Shown: positions 52,104 to 61,299, counted from the first letter of the stretch. The stretch is DNA of 64,000 nucleotides from Rickettsiales bacterium (GCA_017999675.1 JAGNLL010000005.1:1-64000), one strand, 5' to 3'. Notes: generated by a model not told the origin, from the letters alone. Program-made: numbers and translations.

Positions 52104-54308
52104 TTGTCTTTTGAAAAGATTGCTGAAAAAGTTGCGGTCATTCCCCCGTCTGTTTTAAAAAAAATTTCCGGTAATTTTATTTTCTTAAAAACTTCTCAAT
52201 TCAGCTTTGTTGCAAAATGCTGTGCGGTCTTTGCTGTCGCGGCTTTTTTGGGTTTTGGCTTTGAGGCTCAAGCCAAAGATGTGCGCCCAATGTCGCAAAA
52301 ACTTTGGCAAAATATTTCGCCAGAAGATCTCGAAATTTTAAAACAAATTAACACCGCAATTGCTGAAAAAAAACACTCTGAGGCTTTTAATTTAGCCACT
52401 CAGCTAAAGAAAGATCCGGCACTTCAACCAGTGCCAGAACAAACCCAAATTATTAAATCTAAACCCGATTTTTTCGAAAGCGCTGCCGGTATTATTTTGT
52501 GGAATAAATTTGTCGGAAAAATTGAACCCAAGGCAATTTCTTTCAGCGATATTTCGCGTTTTTCTTTGGACAATCCATTCTTTCCAAATTCTAGCGAATT
52601 AAATCGCAACGTTGAGCGCGTAGCAATCGCAAGCAACATTCAATACCAAGCTGGTGAAAAATATTTTAACTCTAACCCGGCGGGAACACTCGAATCGAAA
52701 CTCTACTTATTAGAATCAAAAATAAATTTTTTAGCGCGTTCAAAAGCACCAGAAGCTGAAAAAGAAAAGTCGCGTAAAGAAATTCAAACTCTCATTTCAA
52801 ACATTTGGTTAAAAGAAAATTTCTCTGCTGAAGGCGAAAAAAGTTTCTTACAAAAATATCAAAATCAGCTTACGCAAATTGATCACATTAACCGCATTGA
52901 TCGCTTGTTGTGGGATGGCAAAATAGACGAAGCCAAAGGCATCATGCGCTTTGTTAACGAAGATTATCAGGCGCTATTTTCGGCAGTAATTGAAATTCAA
53001 AATTCGCCAAAATTTATCGATAAAATTGTGCTTGGCGTGCCAAGAAAATTGCGTTCAAACGAGGGGCTTTCTTACCGCAGAGTTATTTGGTACAAGTCGA
53101 AAGACCGCGTTGACGACTTGCTTGAAGTAATTGCCGACCTGCCAGAAAAATCGCAATTTCCAGAAAAATGGTGGAGCCTGCGCCGCCTTTATTCGCGCGA
53201 GATGATCAAGCAAAAAAAATATAAAGCTGCTTACAAAATGATTGAAAATCACAGCTTGCCTACAACCTCTTCAGATTTTTGGGAAGCCGAATGGATGAGT
53301 GGTTGGATTGCTCTGCGCTTTTTAGACAAGCCAAAAGATGCTTACGCGCGTTTTGAAAATCTTTACAAAAATGTTTCGCAACCCGTCACACTTTCGCGCG
53401 CTTCTTACTGGCTGGGCATGGCATCTGAAGGCATGGGCGACAAGAAAAAAGCCGCAAGCTGGTATAAAACCGCGGCAAAATATCCAATATTTTTTTACGG
53501 CCAGCTAGCAATTCACAAGCATCGCGCTGTTGATCCGATTCAGGCACAAGAAGACATTATCTTGCCAAAAGATCCTGAGATTACAGTTAATGACATGATT
53601 CAAATGTCGGCGTCAAAAGCAGCGCAAACCGCTTATTTGCTTGCCGCAATGGGGGATAAAACCAACGCCGGTAAAATTTTTGAGTGGGTAGTAAATAACT
53701 CAAAAAGCGAAGGCGAAATTGCCGTGGTAATGCGCTTGATTAACGAAATAGGCGACCGCCAGCTTGACGCAAAAATTTCGAGAATTGCCTCAAAGAAAAA
53801 CGTGTTTTTCATCAAAGACAAATTTCAAATTGTAAAAGAAATTTCTGGCGACGAATACGCGCCGCTAATTCACGCCATTGTAAAACAAGAAAGTGGTTTT
53901 GCGCCAACAGCTTTAAGTCACGTGGGCGCGGTTGGGTTTATGCAGCTAATGCCCGACACTGCCAAGCTTGTGGCTAAAGAGGTTGGAGTGCCCTACAACA
54001 GAGACAAACTTGCCACCGACATTCAATACAACGTGCGCTTGGGTTCGCACTACATTAAAAAATTGATCGATCGTTTTGACGGTTCTGAAATGCTAGCGAT
54101 TGCCTCTTACAATGCTGGCCCCAACGCTACGCAGCGCTGGATCAACGAGTTTTACGACCCGCGCAAAGAAAAAGATCTCGACATGGTGGTAGATTGGATC
54201 GAGCTAATTACTTATTCTGAAACTAGAAATTACGTGCAACGGATTATGGAAAACCTGATCGTGTACAAATATTTAATGTCGCGGGCCAATTACGACGCGA
54301 TTAAGTAA
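52104..54308 (+). CDS. slt: Soluble lytic murein transglycosylase
   Basis: Periplasmic peptidoglycan-cleaving enzyme of 734 residues. A TTG at 52104 is the only plausible start. An export signal with a hydrophobic core around residues 35-52 (FVAKCCAVFAVAAFLGF) follows. The central 400 residues are helical repeats (superhelix), with KYPIFFYGQLAIHKH just before the linker. The C-terminal SLT domain has catalytic Glu 596 in VKQESGFAPTALSHVGAVGFMQLMP and the SYNAGP motif. It is divergent from ndufA12; purF follows by 27 bases. Confidence 0.92.
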   Translation: MSFEKIAEKVAVIPPSVLKKISGNFIFLKTSQFSFVAKCCAVFAVAAFLGFGFEAQAKDVRPMSQKLWQNISPEDLEILKQINTAIAEKKHSEAFNLATQLKKDPALQPVPEQTQIIKSKPDFFESAAGIILWNKFVGKIEPKAISFSDISRFSLDNPFFPNSSELNRNVERVAIASNIQYQAGEKYFNSNPAGTLESKLYLLESKINFLARSKAPEAEKEKSRKEIQTLISNIWLKENFSAEGEKSFLQKYQNQLTQIDHINRIDRLLWDGKIDEAKGIMRFVNEDYQALFSAVIEIQNSPKFIDKIVLGVPRKLRSNEGLSYRRVIWYKSKDRVDDLLEVIADLPEKSQFPEKWWSLRRLYSREMIKQKKYKAAYKMIENHSLPTTSSDFWEAEWMSGWIALRFLDKPKDAYARFENLYKNVSQPVTLSRASYWLGMASEGMGDKKKAASWYKTAAKYPIFFYGQLAIHKHRAVDPIQAQEDIILPKDPEITVNDMIQMSASKAAQTAYLLAAMGDKTNAGKIFEWVVNNSKSEGEIAVVMRLINEIGDRQLDAKISRIASKKNVFFIKDKFQIVKEISGDEYAPLIHAIVKQESGFAPTALSHVGAVGFMQLMPDTAKLVAKEVGVPYNRDKLATDIQYNVRLGSHYIKKLIDRFDGSEMLAIASYNAGPNATQRWINEFYDPRKEKDLDMVVDWIELITYSETRNYVQRIMENLIVYKYLMSRANYDAIK

Positions 54309-54335
54309 AACCTTCAAAAACCAACCTTAAAAAAC

Positions 54336-55757
54336 ATGTTTGACGAACTACACGAAGAGTGCGGAATTTTTGCAATTTACGGTTCTCCAGACGCTGCGGT
54401 AAACACCGCTCTTGGCCTTCACGCTTTGCAACATCGCGGGCAAGAAGCGGCGGGAATCGTCACAATGTCGGGCCCACTTTTTTCAGCACACTTTGCTGAA
54501 GGCCTAGTTGCCGACAATTTCACCGCCCAAGAAGTTGTAAAAAAACTTGAAGGCGATTCAGCAATTGGTCACGTGCGCTACTCAACGGCTGGCAAAAAAA
54601 CTGCCCACAACCACCAGCCAATCTACGCCGAACTTAGCTGCGGATTTTTAGCTCTCGCTCACAATGGCAACCTCACCAACGCAATGACCTTGCGCAATCA
54701 GCTAATTAAGCGCGGTTCGATTTTTCAATCGACAATGGACACCGAAGTAATCATTCACCTAATCGCGCTTAGCCAAAAGCCAACTCTTAACGAAAAAATC
54801 ATCGACGCCGTTTCGCAAATTGAAGGTGCTTTTTCTTTGGTGATTATTCACGAAGGCAAAATCATCGCGCTGCGCGATCCAAATGGTGTACGCCCACTAG
54901 TTTTAGGCAAGTTGGGGGACGCTTACGTGGTAGCTTCAGAAACCTGTGCTCTCGACATTATCGGCGCCAAATTTGAGCGCGACATTGAGCACGGCGAAAT
55001 GGTAATTATTGACAATGAAGGCGTTAAATCGTCGCAGCCTTTCGAAGTGCGTCCGTCAAAATTTTGCATCTTCGAATATGTTTATTTTGCCCGCCCAGAC
55101 AGCCTTCTTGAAGGAAAAAACGTTTACGAAATGCGCAAAAATATTGGCATTGAATTAGCGCGCGAACTTAAAATTGACGCTGACGTAATTGTGCCAATCC
55201 CCGACTCGGGAGTGCCGGCGGCAATTGGCTACGCTCTTGAATCGAAAATTCCTTTTGAACTAGGAATTATTCGCAACCACTACGTTGGCCGAACTTTCAT
55301 CGAGCCAACCGACAAAATTCGTCACTTTGGCGTAAAGCTTAAACACAATGCCAACCTTGCGGTGATTAAAGGCAAAAGAGTTGTGTTAATTGACGACAGC
55401 ATTGTGCGCGGCACCACTTCGAAAAAAATTGTACAAATGATTCGCGACGCCGGCGCTAAAGAAGTGCACATGTTAATTGCAAGTCCCCCAACAATTTCAC
55501 CGTGCTTTTACGGAGTGGACACGCCAGACAAAGAGCATTTGATTGCGTCAAGAATGTCGGTTGAAGAAATTAGAAAAATGATTGGCGCTGACAGTTTGGG
55601 CTACATTTCAATTGACGGCCTTTACCGCGCAATTGTTGCAGACAAGCGCAACAACCAAAATCCGCAATATTGCGACGCGTGTTTTTCTGACGAATACCCA
55701 ATTCGCCTCACCGACAAAGAAGGCGCAGCAGTTCCGCTTTTTGATTTTATGAAATAA
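54336..55757 (+). CDS. purF: Amidophosphoribosyltransferase PurF
   Basis: First committed enzyme of purine synthesis, 473 residues. The N-terminal nucleophile hydrolase begins at Cys 9 after an eight-residue propeptide (EECGIFAIYG), with LQHRGQEAAGI and GHVRYSTAGKK. The transferase domain carries the PRPP loop VVLIDDSIVRGTTSKKIVQMIRDAG and IPDSGVPAAIGYA. Cysteines of the C-terminal part (SPPTISPCFYGVDTP, YCDACFSDEYP) match the iron-sulfur-type PurF of Bacillus and alphaproteobacteria. xseB follows within four bases. Confidence 0.96.
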   Translation: MFDELHEECGIFAIYGSPDAAVNTALGLHALQHRGQEAAGIVTMSGPLFSAHFAEGLVADNFTAQEVVKKLEGDSAIGHVRYSTAGKKTAHNHQPIYAELSCGFLALAHNGNLTNAMTLRNQLIKRGSIFQSTMDTEVIIHLIALSQKPTLNEKIIDAVSQIEGAFSLVIIHEGKIIALRDPNGVRPLVLGKLGDAYVVASETCALDIIGAKFERDIEHGEMVIIDNEGVKSSQPFEVRPSKFCIFEYVYFARPDSLLEGKNVYEMRKNIGIELARELKIDADVIVPIPDSGVPAAIGYALESKIPFELGIIRNHYVGRTFIEPTDKIRHFGVKLKHNANLAVIKGKRVVLIDDSIVRGTTSKKIVQMIRDAGAKEVHMLIASPPTISPCFYGVDTPDKEHLIASRMSVEEIRKMIGADSLGYISIDGLYRAIVADKRNNQNPQYCDACFSDEYPIRLTDKEGAAVPLFDFMK

Positions 55758-55760
55758 TTT

Positions 55761-55973
55761 ATGACCAAAGAATTACCGAAAAAAATTTCTAAAATGAGCT
55801 TTGAAGAGGCTTTGTCGCGTCTTGAAGAAATTGTCGAAACTTTGTCGTCACAAAAAATTAGCTTAGATGCAATGATTGAGCTACACGAAGAAGGCTCTGT
55901 CTTGAAAGAGCATTGCGCCAAAAGGCTTGAAGAAGCGCAGATGAAAATTGAAACAGTTTCTAAGAAGAGTTAA
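55761..55973 (+). CDS. xseB: Exodeoxyribonuclease VII small subunit
   Basis: Small helical subunit of exonuclease VII, which degrades single-stranded DNA. The 70 residues contain the family core KMSFEEALSRLEEIVETLSSQKISLDAMIELHEEG and KRLEEAQMKIETV. xseA is not in the window. The gene starts four bases after the purF stop and is followed by palindromic element E4. Confidence 0.93.
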   Translation: MTKELPKKISKMSFEEALSRLEEIVETLSSQKISLDAMIELHEEGSVLKEHCAKRLEEAQMKIETVSKKS

Positions 55974-56038
55974 GGCGAGGGGATAAAGAAATTTGAAATT
56001 GAGAAGTGAATTTTAAATAGGTTCACGAGCAACTGAGT

Positions 56039-56170
56039 GTGGGAATAACCACCCCAACCCCTCCTTCAAAAGGAGGGGCTTAGTACGATTTTTTTTTCGA
56101 AGCGATTGTCTTAAAGCAAGCTCGGTAGAAAGCCCCTCCTTTTGAAGGAGGGGTTGGGGTGGTTATTCGC
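56039..56170. repeat. Palindromic intergenic element, copy E4 (long core)
   Basis: Arms 56043-56081 and 56130-56168 belong to the family at 1190, 27887 and 30181. The core is longer (about 50 bases): it begins TAGTACGATT and ends CTCGGTAGAA, the same boundaries as in the 20-base cores, with about 30 extra bases between. The left flank is GAGTGTGGGAATAACC, as in copy E2. It separates xseB from pgsA. Confidence 0.88.
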
Positions 56171-56238
56171 GGACCACAAGCTAAAAGATTTATGGCGAGT
56201 TCTAAGTTAAAAAAATTTTCCAAACAAAAACCAAATTC

Positions 56239-56841
56239 ATGAAACAAATCCCAAATTTCCTAACCGCTTTTCGCCTTTTCGTAATTCCAATTCTTGTGCT
56301 CTCTTTCTACATCCCTGGAATGGTCGCAAACCTAGTTGCCGCCGTCCTTTTTGCCATTGCTGCAATCACCGATTATTTCGACGGATATTTCGCCCGCGCC
56401 CTCAAAGCCCAATCAAATTTTGGCAAATGCCTCGACCCAATCGCCGACAAGCTTTTGGTGATTGTGGCAATTGTAATGTTGGTAAATTTCAACGGTCGCG
56501 ACCTTTGGATTTTAATTCCGGGTTTAATCATTATTTGCCGCGAAGTTTTGGTTTCGGGCCTCCGCGAATTTTTAGCCGAACTCCACGTGAGCGTGCCTGT
56601 AAGCACCCTTGCCAAATACAAAACCGCTGTGCAAATGACAGCAATTACCGGTTTGCTTTTGGGCGAAAAAGGCTCGTCTTACACGCTTTACTACTTGTTT
56701 AGCGGATGGGAGGGAATGGACATTAAATTTCTTCTCGTGAGCTTCGTAATTTTTGCCTCAAAAATTCTCTTCGTTTTAGCTTCGATTCTCACCGTGATCA
56801 CCGGATACGCCTATTTCCGCGTTGGTTTTAAAAATATGTAA
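56239..56841 (+). CDS. pgsA: Phosphatidylglycerophosphate synthase PgsA
   Basis: Membrane CDP-alcohol phosphotransferase making phosphatidylglycerophosphate, 200 residues. The family signature DGxxARxxxxxxxxGxxxDxxxD is seen as DGYFARALKAQSNFGKCLDPIADK. The N-terminus QIPNFLTAFRLFVIPILV is typical of PgsA, and RGREVLVSGLREF-like CREVLVSGLREFLAE supports PgsA over cardiolipin or choline types. Five or six hydrophobic helices are visible. pheA starts three bases after the stop. Confidence 0.93.
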   Translation: MKQIPNFLTAFRLFVIPILVLSFYIPGMVANLVAAVLFAIAAITDYFDGYFARALKAQSNFGKCLDPIADKLLVIVAIVMLVNFNGRDLWILIPGLIIICREVLVSGLREFLAELHVSVPVSTLAKYKTAVQMTAITGLLLGEKGSSYTLYYLFSGWEGMDIKFLLVSFVIFASKILFVLASILTVITGYAYFRVGFKNM

Positions 56842-56844
56842 TTA

Positions 56845-57687
56845 ATGAAAAAACTAATCGCTTTTCAAGGCTCCAAAGGGGCCAATTCGTCTCTCGCCTG
56901 CGCCAAATTTTACCCAGATTTCGAAGCCAAAGCCTTTGCCAGTTTTGCGGATGTTTTTAAAGCTGTTGAAAGCGGCCAAGTGGCGTGCGGCATGATTCCA
57001 CTCGAAAATTCTTCGGCGGGTCGCGTTTCTGAAATTCACGATTTATTGCAAGAACACCAAGTTTTAATTAGCGCCGAACATTTTGTGGCAATTGAGCATT
57101 GCCTTGCGGCTGTTGAGGGCGCTGCTTTTGAAGAAATTAAACAAGTTTACTCGCACCCCCAAGCTCTAATGCAGTGCAAAAATAATTTGCGTAAGTTTGG
57201 GTTTGAGGCTTGCGATTTTTCTAACACCGCAGAGGCGGCAAAATTTGTTGCCGCGCAAGGTGACAAAAGCAAAGCGGCGCTTTGTTCAAAAGAGGCGGCA
57301 AAAATTAACGGCCTAAAAATTGTTAAAGAGCAAATGCAAGATTCGCAAAATAACGCTACTTTATTTGTGGTGATTTCGCGCGAAAAAACCAACGCCGACC
57401 CCAAAGTTTCTGCCGTAATTACCTCGCTAATTTTTACCATTAAAAACTATCCCGGCTCTCTCTACAAAGCTCTTGGCAGCTTTGCCACCAACTCGGTTGG
57501 AATGTTGCAAATTGAAAGTTTTATTCGCGGTGGCGCCTCGCAACAAGCGGCGTTTTTTGTAATTATTGAAGGTCACCCAAGCCAAGCCAATGTTGGTGAG
57601 GCTTTAAAAGAGTTAGAATTTTTTGCCAAAGAAGTAAAAGTTTTGGGCTCGTACTACGCCGACAAGTCGCGCTTTCAATGCGAATAG
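56845..57687 (+). CDS. pheA: Prephenate dehydratase
   Basis: Converts prephenate to phenylpyruvate in phenylalanine synthesis; 280 residues, monofunctional type. The catalytic domain begins IAFQGSKGANSSLACAKFYPD and has GMIPLENSSAGRVSEIHDLL and YSHPQALMQC. The usual TRF catalytic motif reads TLF here (Thr 172, Leu 173, Phe 174), so the Arg is lost. The ACT domain reads FTIKNYPGSLYKALGSFATNSVGMLQIESFIRGG with the alphaproteobacterial ESxxxGG variant. The Arg loss makes activity less certain. It overlaps rsmD by ten bases. Confidence 0.88.
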   Translation: MKKLIAFQGSKGANSSLACAKFYPDFEAKAFASFADVFKAVESGQVACGMIPLENSSAGRVSEIHDLLQEHQVLISAEHFVAIEHCLAAVEGAAFEEIKQVYSHPQALMQCKNNLRKFGFEACDFSNTAEAAKFVAAQGDKSKAALCSKEAAKINGLKIVKEQMQDSQNNATLFVVISREKTNADPKVSAVITSLIFTIKNYPGSLYKALGSFATNSVGMLQIESFIRGGASQQAAFFVIIEGHPSQANVGEALKELEFFAKEVKVLGSYYADKSRFQCE

Positions 57688-58250
57688 TTGCCGGAAAATT
57701 TCGTGGCAAAAATTTAGCCGCCTCAGACCACTTAAAATCGCTGCGCCCCACAACCGACAAAAACCGCGAAGCGCTTTTCAACATTTTGTCGTCGGCTAAA
57801 TTTATTAAAGAAATTGGTTTTCAAATTGTTGGATCTGAAGTTTTAGACTTGTGCTGCGGCTCTGGCGCAGTTGGCTTTGAAGCCTTGTCGCGCGGGGCAG
57901 GGTCGGTGGTTTTTATTGACAACAACCAAGGTCATTTGGCGCTGACTAAAAAAAATTCTGAGCTGCTAAAAGTTGAAAAAGACGTAAAAATTATTTGCGC
58001 TGACGCCAAAAATCTGCCGCAAAACGAAAAACTTTTTAACCTAATTTTTATCGACCCACCCTACGCCGCAGAATATCTGGCAATAATGACCAACCTGCTT
58101 GAAAAAGGTTGGGCCAACAAAACTTCACTAATTGTGGTGGAATTTCAAAGCGACGCAAAGCCACAAGATTTTGCCTCAGAAAACTTTCAACTGCTTGATT
58201 TACGCAAATACGGCAAAACCTCTTTCGCGTTTTTTACGGTTAATTTTTAG
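57678..58250 (+). CDS. rsmD: 16S rRNA m2G966 methyltransferase RsmD
   Basis: SAM-dependent N2-guanine methyltransferase acting on 16S rRNA, 190 residues. It begins MRIVAGKFRGKNLAASDHLKSLRPTTDKNREALFNIL, with SAM motif VLDLCCGSGAVGFEALSRGA and the NPPY-type motif IFIDPPYAAEY. It overlaps the 3' end of pheA by ten bases. A 26-base palindrome follows 12 bases after the stop and probably ends the transcript. Confidence 0.94.
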   Translation: MRIVAGKFRGKNLAASDHLKSLRPTTDKNREALFNILSSAKFIKEIGFQIVGSEVLDLCCGSGAVGFEALSRGAGSVVFIDNNQGHLALTKKNSELLKVEKDVKIICADAKNLPQNEKLFNLIFIDPPYAAEYLAIMTNLLEKGWANKTSLIVVEFQSDAKPQDFASENFQLLDLRKYGKTSFAFFTVNF

Positions 58251-58261
58251 GTGCCAAAAAA

Positions 58262-58287
58262 AGATTTTGCACGCGCGTGCAAAATCT
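58262..58287. terminator. 26-bp perfect palindrome after rsmD
   Basis: Self-complementary 26-mer with half-site AGATTTTGCACGC, flanked by A tracts on both sides and located 12 bases after rsmD. Its length and base layout match the palindromes at 8761, 19589 and 39639, and the first seven bases equal those of the 39639 copy. No T tract follows on the + strand, so it would serve better on the - strand as a classical terminator. Confidence 0.7.
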
Positions 58288-58333
58288 CAAAAAAACATCA
58301 ATTAAGCTAGATTTGGCAAGGCTTGAAGCCAGA

Positions 58334-58357
58334 TGCAAATTTTCACCCAAATTTGCA
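58334..58357. repeat. Small hairpin before infA
   Basis: TGCAAATTT and its complement AAATTTGCA enclose TCACCC. The stem is close to that after fabG (26824-26845), which also pairs AAATTTGC with GCAAATTT around a TCAC-containing loop. The remaining 58288-58489 holds no supported gene. Confidence 0.4.
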
Positions 58358-58489
58358 ACTTTTAGAATTAAAAATTTGTAAAAATTTCTCGATTCTGCCA
58401 GCAAAACTCACGCGCCTTGAATTTTACTTTTCGCCAAAATAGGTTCCGCCGCCTTCGCTCGTCCCCTTACAAAATAAATCAAAACAAAA

Positions 58490-58708
58490 ATGCCTAAAGA
58501 AGACCTACTTTCAATGAACGGAATCGTTGTTGAAGTTTTGCCAAACACCATTTTTCGCGTTGAGCTTGAAAACAAACACGTAATTACCGCGCACGCTTCG
58601 GGCAAAATTAGAAAAAACAAAATTCGCGTTTTAAAAGGCGACAAAGTTGAAATTGAAATGACCACCTACGACCTCAGCAAAGGCCGCATTGTTCGCAGAA
58701 ACGTTTAG
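58490..58708 (+). CDS. infA: Translation initiation factor IF-1
   Basis: An OB-fold factor that binds the ribosomal A site during initiation, 72 residues. The sequence [73 protein letters not shown] pattern is complete and near-universal; key blocks are [21 protein letters not shown] and YDLSKGRI. The start ATG follows an A run with no Shine-Dalgarno. topA follows 50 bases later. Confidence 0.97.
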   Translation: MPKEDLLSMNGIVVEVLPNTIFRVELENKHVITAHASGKIRKNKIRVLKGDKVEIEMTTYDLSKGRIVRRNV

Positions 58709-58758
58709 TTAGAAGAGCTTCGCCTCGCGCTATTCCCCGCAAATTTAAAGCAAAAGAA

Positions 58759-61299
58759 ATGAAAAATCTTTTAATCGTCGAGTCTCCTGCAAAGGCAAAA
58801 ACAATCGGCAAATATTTAGGCAGCGACTACAAAGTGCTAGCCTCGTTTGGCCACGTTCGCGACTTGCCAAGCAAAAACGGCTCGGTTGATCCAAACAACG
58901 ATTTTGCAATGAGCTACGAAGTTTCGGCAAAATCTTCAAAAAATGTTAAAGAAATTGTCGACGCCGCCAAGCTTTGCAGCAAGCTGATTCTAGCACCCGA
59001 TCCAGATCGCGAAGGAGAATCAATTGCTTGGCACGTTTTAGAAGTGTTGAAGCAAAAAAAGGCAATTAAGGCCACAGTGAAGGTTGAGCGCGTTGTCTTT
59101 AACGCCATTACCAAAGCTTCAATTGTTGAAGCAATCAAAAAACCGCGCGACATTGACATGGATTTGGTCAACGCCCAACAGGCTCGCCGCGCTTTGGATT
59201 ATTTAGTGGGCTTTACTTTGTCGCCAGTTTTGTGGCGTAAATTGCCCGGCAGCAGATCGGCCGGACGCGTGCAATCAGTGGCTTTACGCCTAGTTTGTGA
59301 CCGCGAAGACGAAATTGACGCCTTTAAAAGCGAAGAATATTGGGACATTAAAATTGACCTCAAAAACGAGAAAAACGCTGAGTTTCAAGCCAGCATTACC
59401 GAGCTTGAAGGCAAAAAACTTGAGAGATTTTCAATTGTCACCGAAGCGCAATCGGGCAAAATCAAAAAGCTTTTAGAAGAGAAAAAATACCAAGTTGTTT
59501 CGGTGACCAAAAAGCAGGCCAAGCGCCGCTCAAACCCACCTTTTATTACTTCGTCGCTGCAACAAGAAGCTGCCCGTAAACTTGGATTTTCGGTAAGCCG
59601 CACAATGTCAACCGCGCAACGCCTTTACGAAGGCATTGAAATTGACGGCGTGGCACAAGGTTTAATCACCTACATGCGTACCGATTCGGTGGCTTTGGCT
59701 CCTGAAGCAATTGTGGCGGTTCGTGAAAAAATTAACGCACTTTACGGTAAAGATTATTTGCCAGCTGAGCCAAATGTTTTCAAAAGCAAAATTAAAAACG
59801 CGCAAGAGGCACACGAGGCAATTCGCCCCGCCGATTTTTCAATGTCGCCAGACAAGGTTAAACAATATTTAGAAGACGGCCAATTTGCGCTTTACGACTT
59901 GATTTGGAAAAGAACTTTGGCCTCACAAATGACCGACGTAATTTTTGACCAAGTTGTTGCAGAAATTGCCACAATTCCAGCCTACGCCAAAGCGCGCGCC
60001 ACTGGTTCAACAATTAAATTTGACGGTTTTTACAAAGTTTACCGCGAAGGCCAAGACGACAACGAGGCCGACGAAGACGATTCAAAACAAAACCTTCCCG
60101 AACTAAAAGAAAAAGAAAACGTGGCGCTAATTGACGTGAAACCGCAACAACACTTCACCGAGCCACCCCCAAGATATTCGGAAGCAAGCCTTGTTAAAAA
60201 AATGGAAGAACTCGGCATTGGCCGCCCTTCAACTTACGCCGCGATTATTTCGGTGTTGCAAGACCGCGGCTACGTAAAGCTCGACCGCAAAAGATTTTTC
60301 CCCGAAGAACGCGGCAGAATTGTAACCACTTTCTTGAAAGAATTTTTTGCCAAATATGTTGAATTTGACTACACGGCAAACTTGGAAGACGAGCTTGACG
60401 TAATTTCAAACGGCAAAATGGATTGGAAAGCTTTCTTAAGAAAATTTTGGACTTCATTTAGCAAATCTACCTCAGAAGTAAGCGAAAAGCCGTTTGGCGA
60501 AGTTTTAGAAGTGCTAAACCAAAAAGTTGGCTTTCACATTTTTGGCGTCGACGAAAAAGGCGCTTTGAAAGACACTTGCCCAACCTGCAACACCGGAAAA
60601 TTAAGCCTGCGCCTTGGCAAATTTGGCGCCTTCATTGGTTGCTCAAACTACCCAGAATGCAAACACACAATGCAGCTTTTTGAAAAAGAAGGTGAACTTG
60701 GTGAAGACGGCGAAAGAAAACCGCAATTTGAACCAAGAAGTTTGGGTGTAGATCCAAAAACTGGTTTTGAAGTAATGGTAAAAATTGGACCTTACGGGCC
60801 TTACTTAGAGTTGGTTGGAAGTGAGGTAATTACCGAAGCTGAAGCCGAGAAAATTAAAGAAAAAGAGGCTAAGCTTAAGGAAAAAGAAGATAAGGCCAAA
60901 GCCAAAGCAAAAGCGGACAAAGCCAAAGGCAAAGTTGCCAAAAAACCAGCCAAAAAAGCTGCCGAAAAACCAGCCAAAAAAGCCAAAGCTAAAAAACCAA
61001 AACGTATTTCAATTCCAAAAACTCTCGACCCAAATTTGATTACTTTGAAAGACGCGGCTGATCTTTTGTCGCTGCCTCGCGAAGTTGGAACCCACCCAGA
61101 AAGCGGCCAAAAAATTGTCGCCAATATTGGACCCTTCGGGCCTTATTTGCTGCACGACAAAAAATACACTTCGCTTAAAGAAGACAGTGTTTTGGAAGTT
61201 GGCTTGAATCGCGCGGTTGATTTGATTGCAACTGACTTGGCGAAGAAGGCGGCTGGTGGTGGCAGAAGGGGTAGGTTTTCTAAGAAGACGAAGAAGTAA
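58759..61299 (+). CDS. topA: DNA topoisomerase I
   Basis: Type IA topoisomerase relaxing negative supercoils, 846 residues. Toprim domain: LLIVESPAKAKTIGKYLG and LAPDPDREGESIAWH. Catalytic Tyr 305 is in GLITYMRTDS. Further blocks are VNAQQARRALDYLVGFTLSPVLW and SRSAGRVQSVALRLVCDRE. A C4 zinc ribbon (CPTCNTGKLSLRLGKFGAFIGCSNYPEC) near residue 615 is followed by a Lys/Ala-rich linker (about 695-755) and a final topoisomerase C-terminal repeat (GTHPESGQKIVANIGPFGPYLLHD). Confidence 0.97.
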   Translation: MKNLLIVESPAKAKTIGKYLGSDYKVLASFGHVRDLPSKNGSVDPNNDFAMSYEVSAKSSKNVKEIVDAAKLCSKLILAPDPDREGESIAWHVLEVLKQKKAIKATVKVERVVFNAITKASIVEAIKKPRDIDMDLVNAQQARRALDYLVGFTLSPVLWRKLPGSRSAGRVQSVALRLVCDREDEIDAFKSEEYWDIKIDLKNEKNAEFQASITELEGKKLERFSIVTEAQSGKIKKLLEEKKYQVVSVTKKQAKRRSNPPFITSSLQQEAARKLGFSVSRTMSTAQRLYEGIEIDGVAQGLITYMRTDSVALAPEAIVAVREKINALYGKDYLPAEPNVFKSKIKNAQEAHEAIRPADFSMSPDKVKQYLEDGQFALYDLIWKRTLASQMTDVIFDQVVAEIATIPAYAKARATGSTIKFDGFYKVYREGQDDNEADEDDSKQNLPELKEKENVALIDVKPQQHFTEPPPRYSEASLVKKMEELGIGRPSTYAAIISVLQDRGYVKLDRKRFFPEERGRIVTTFLKEFFAKYVEFDYTANLEDELDVISNGKMDWKAFLRKFWTSFSKSTSEVSEKPFGEVLEVLNQKVGFHIFGVDEKGALKDTCPTCNTGKLSLRLGKFGAFIGCSNYPECKHTMQLFEKEGELGEDGERKPQFEPRSLGVDPKTGFEVMVKIGPYGPYLELVGSEVITEAEAEKIKEKEAKLKEKEDKAKAKAKADKAKGKVAKKPAKKAAEKPAKKAKAKKPKRISIPKTLDPNLITLKDAADLLSLPREVGTHPESGQKIVANIGPFGPYLLHDKKYTSLKEDSVLEVGLNRAVDLIATDLAKKAAGGGRRGRFSKKTKK

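Noticed and set aside
1190..56170. The repeated GGAGGGG palindromes as a CRISPR array
   Set aside because: The copies are single, tens of kilobases apart and internally inverted, with no regular spacers or cas genes.
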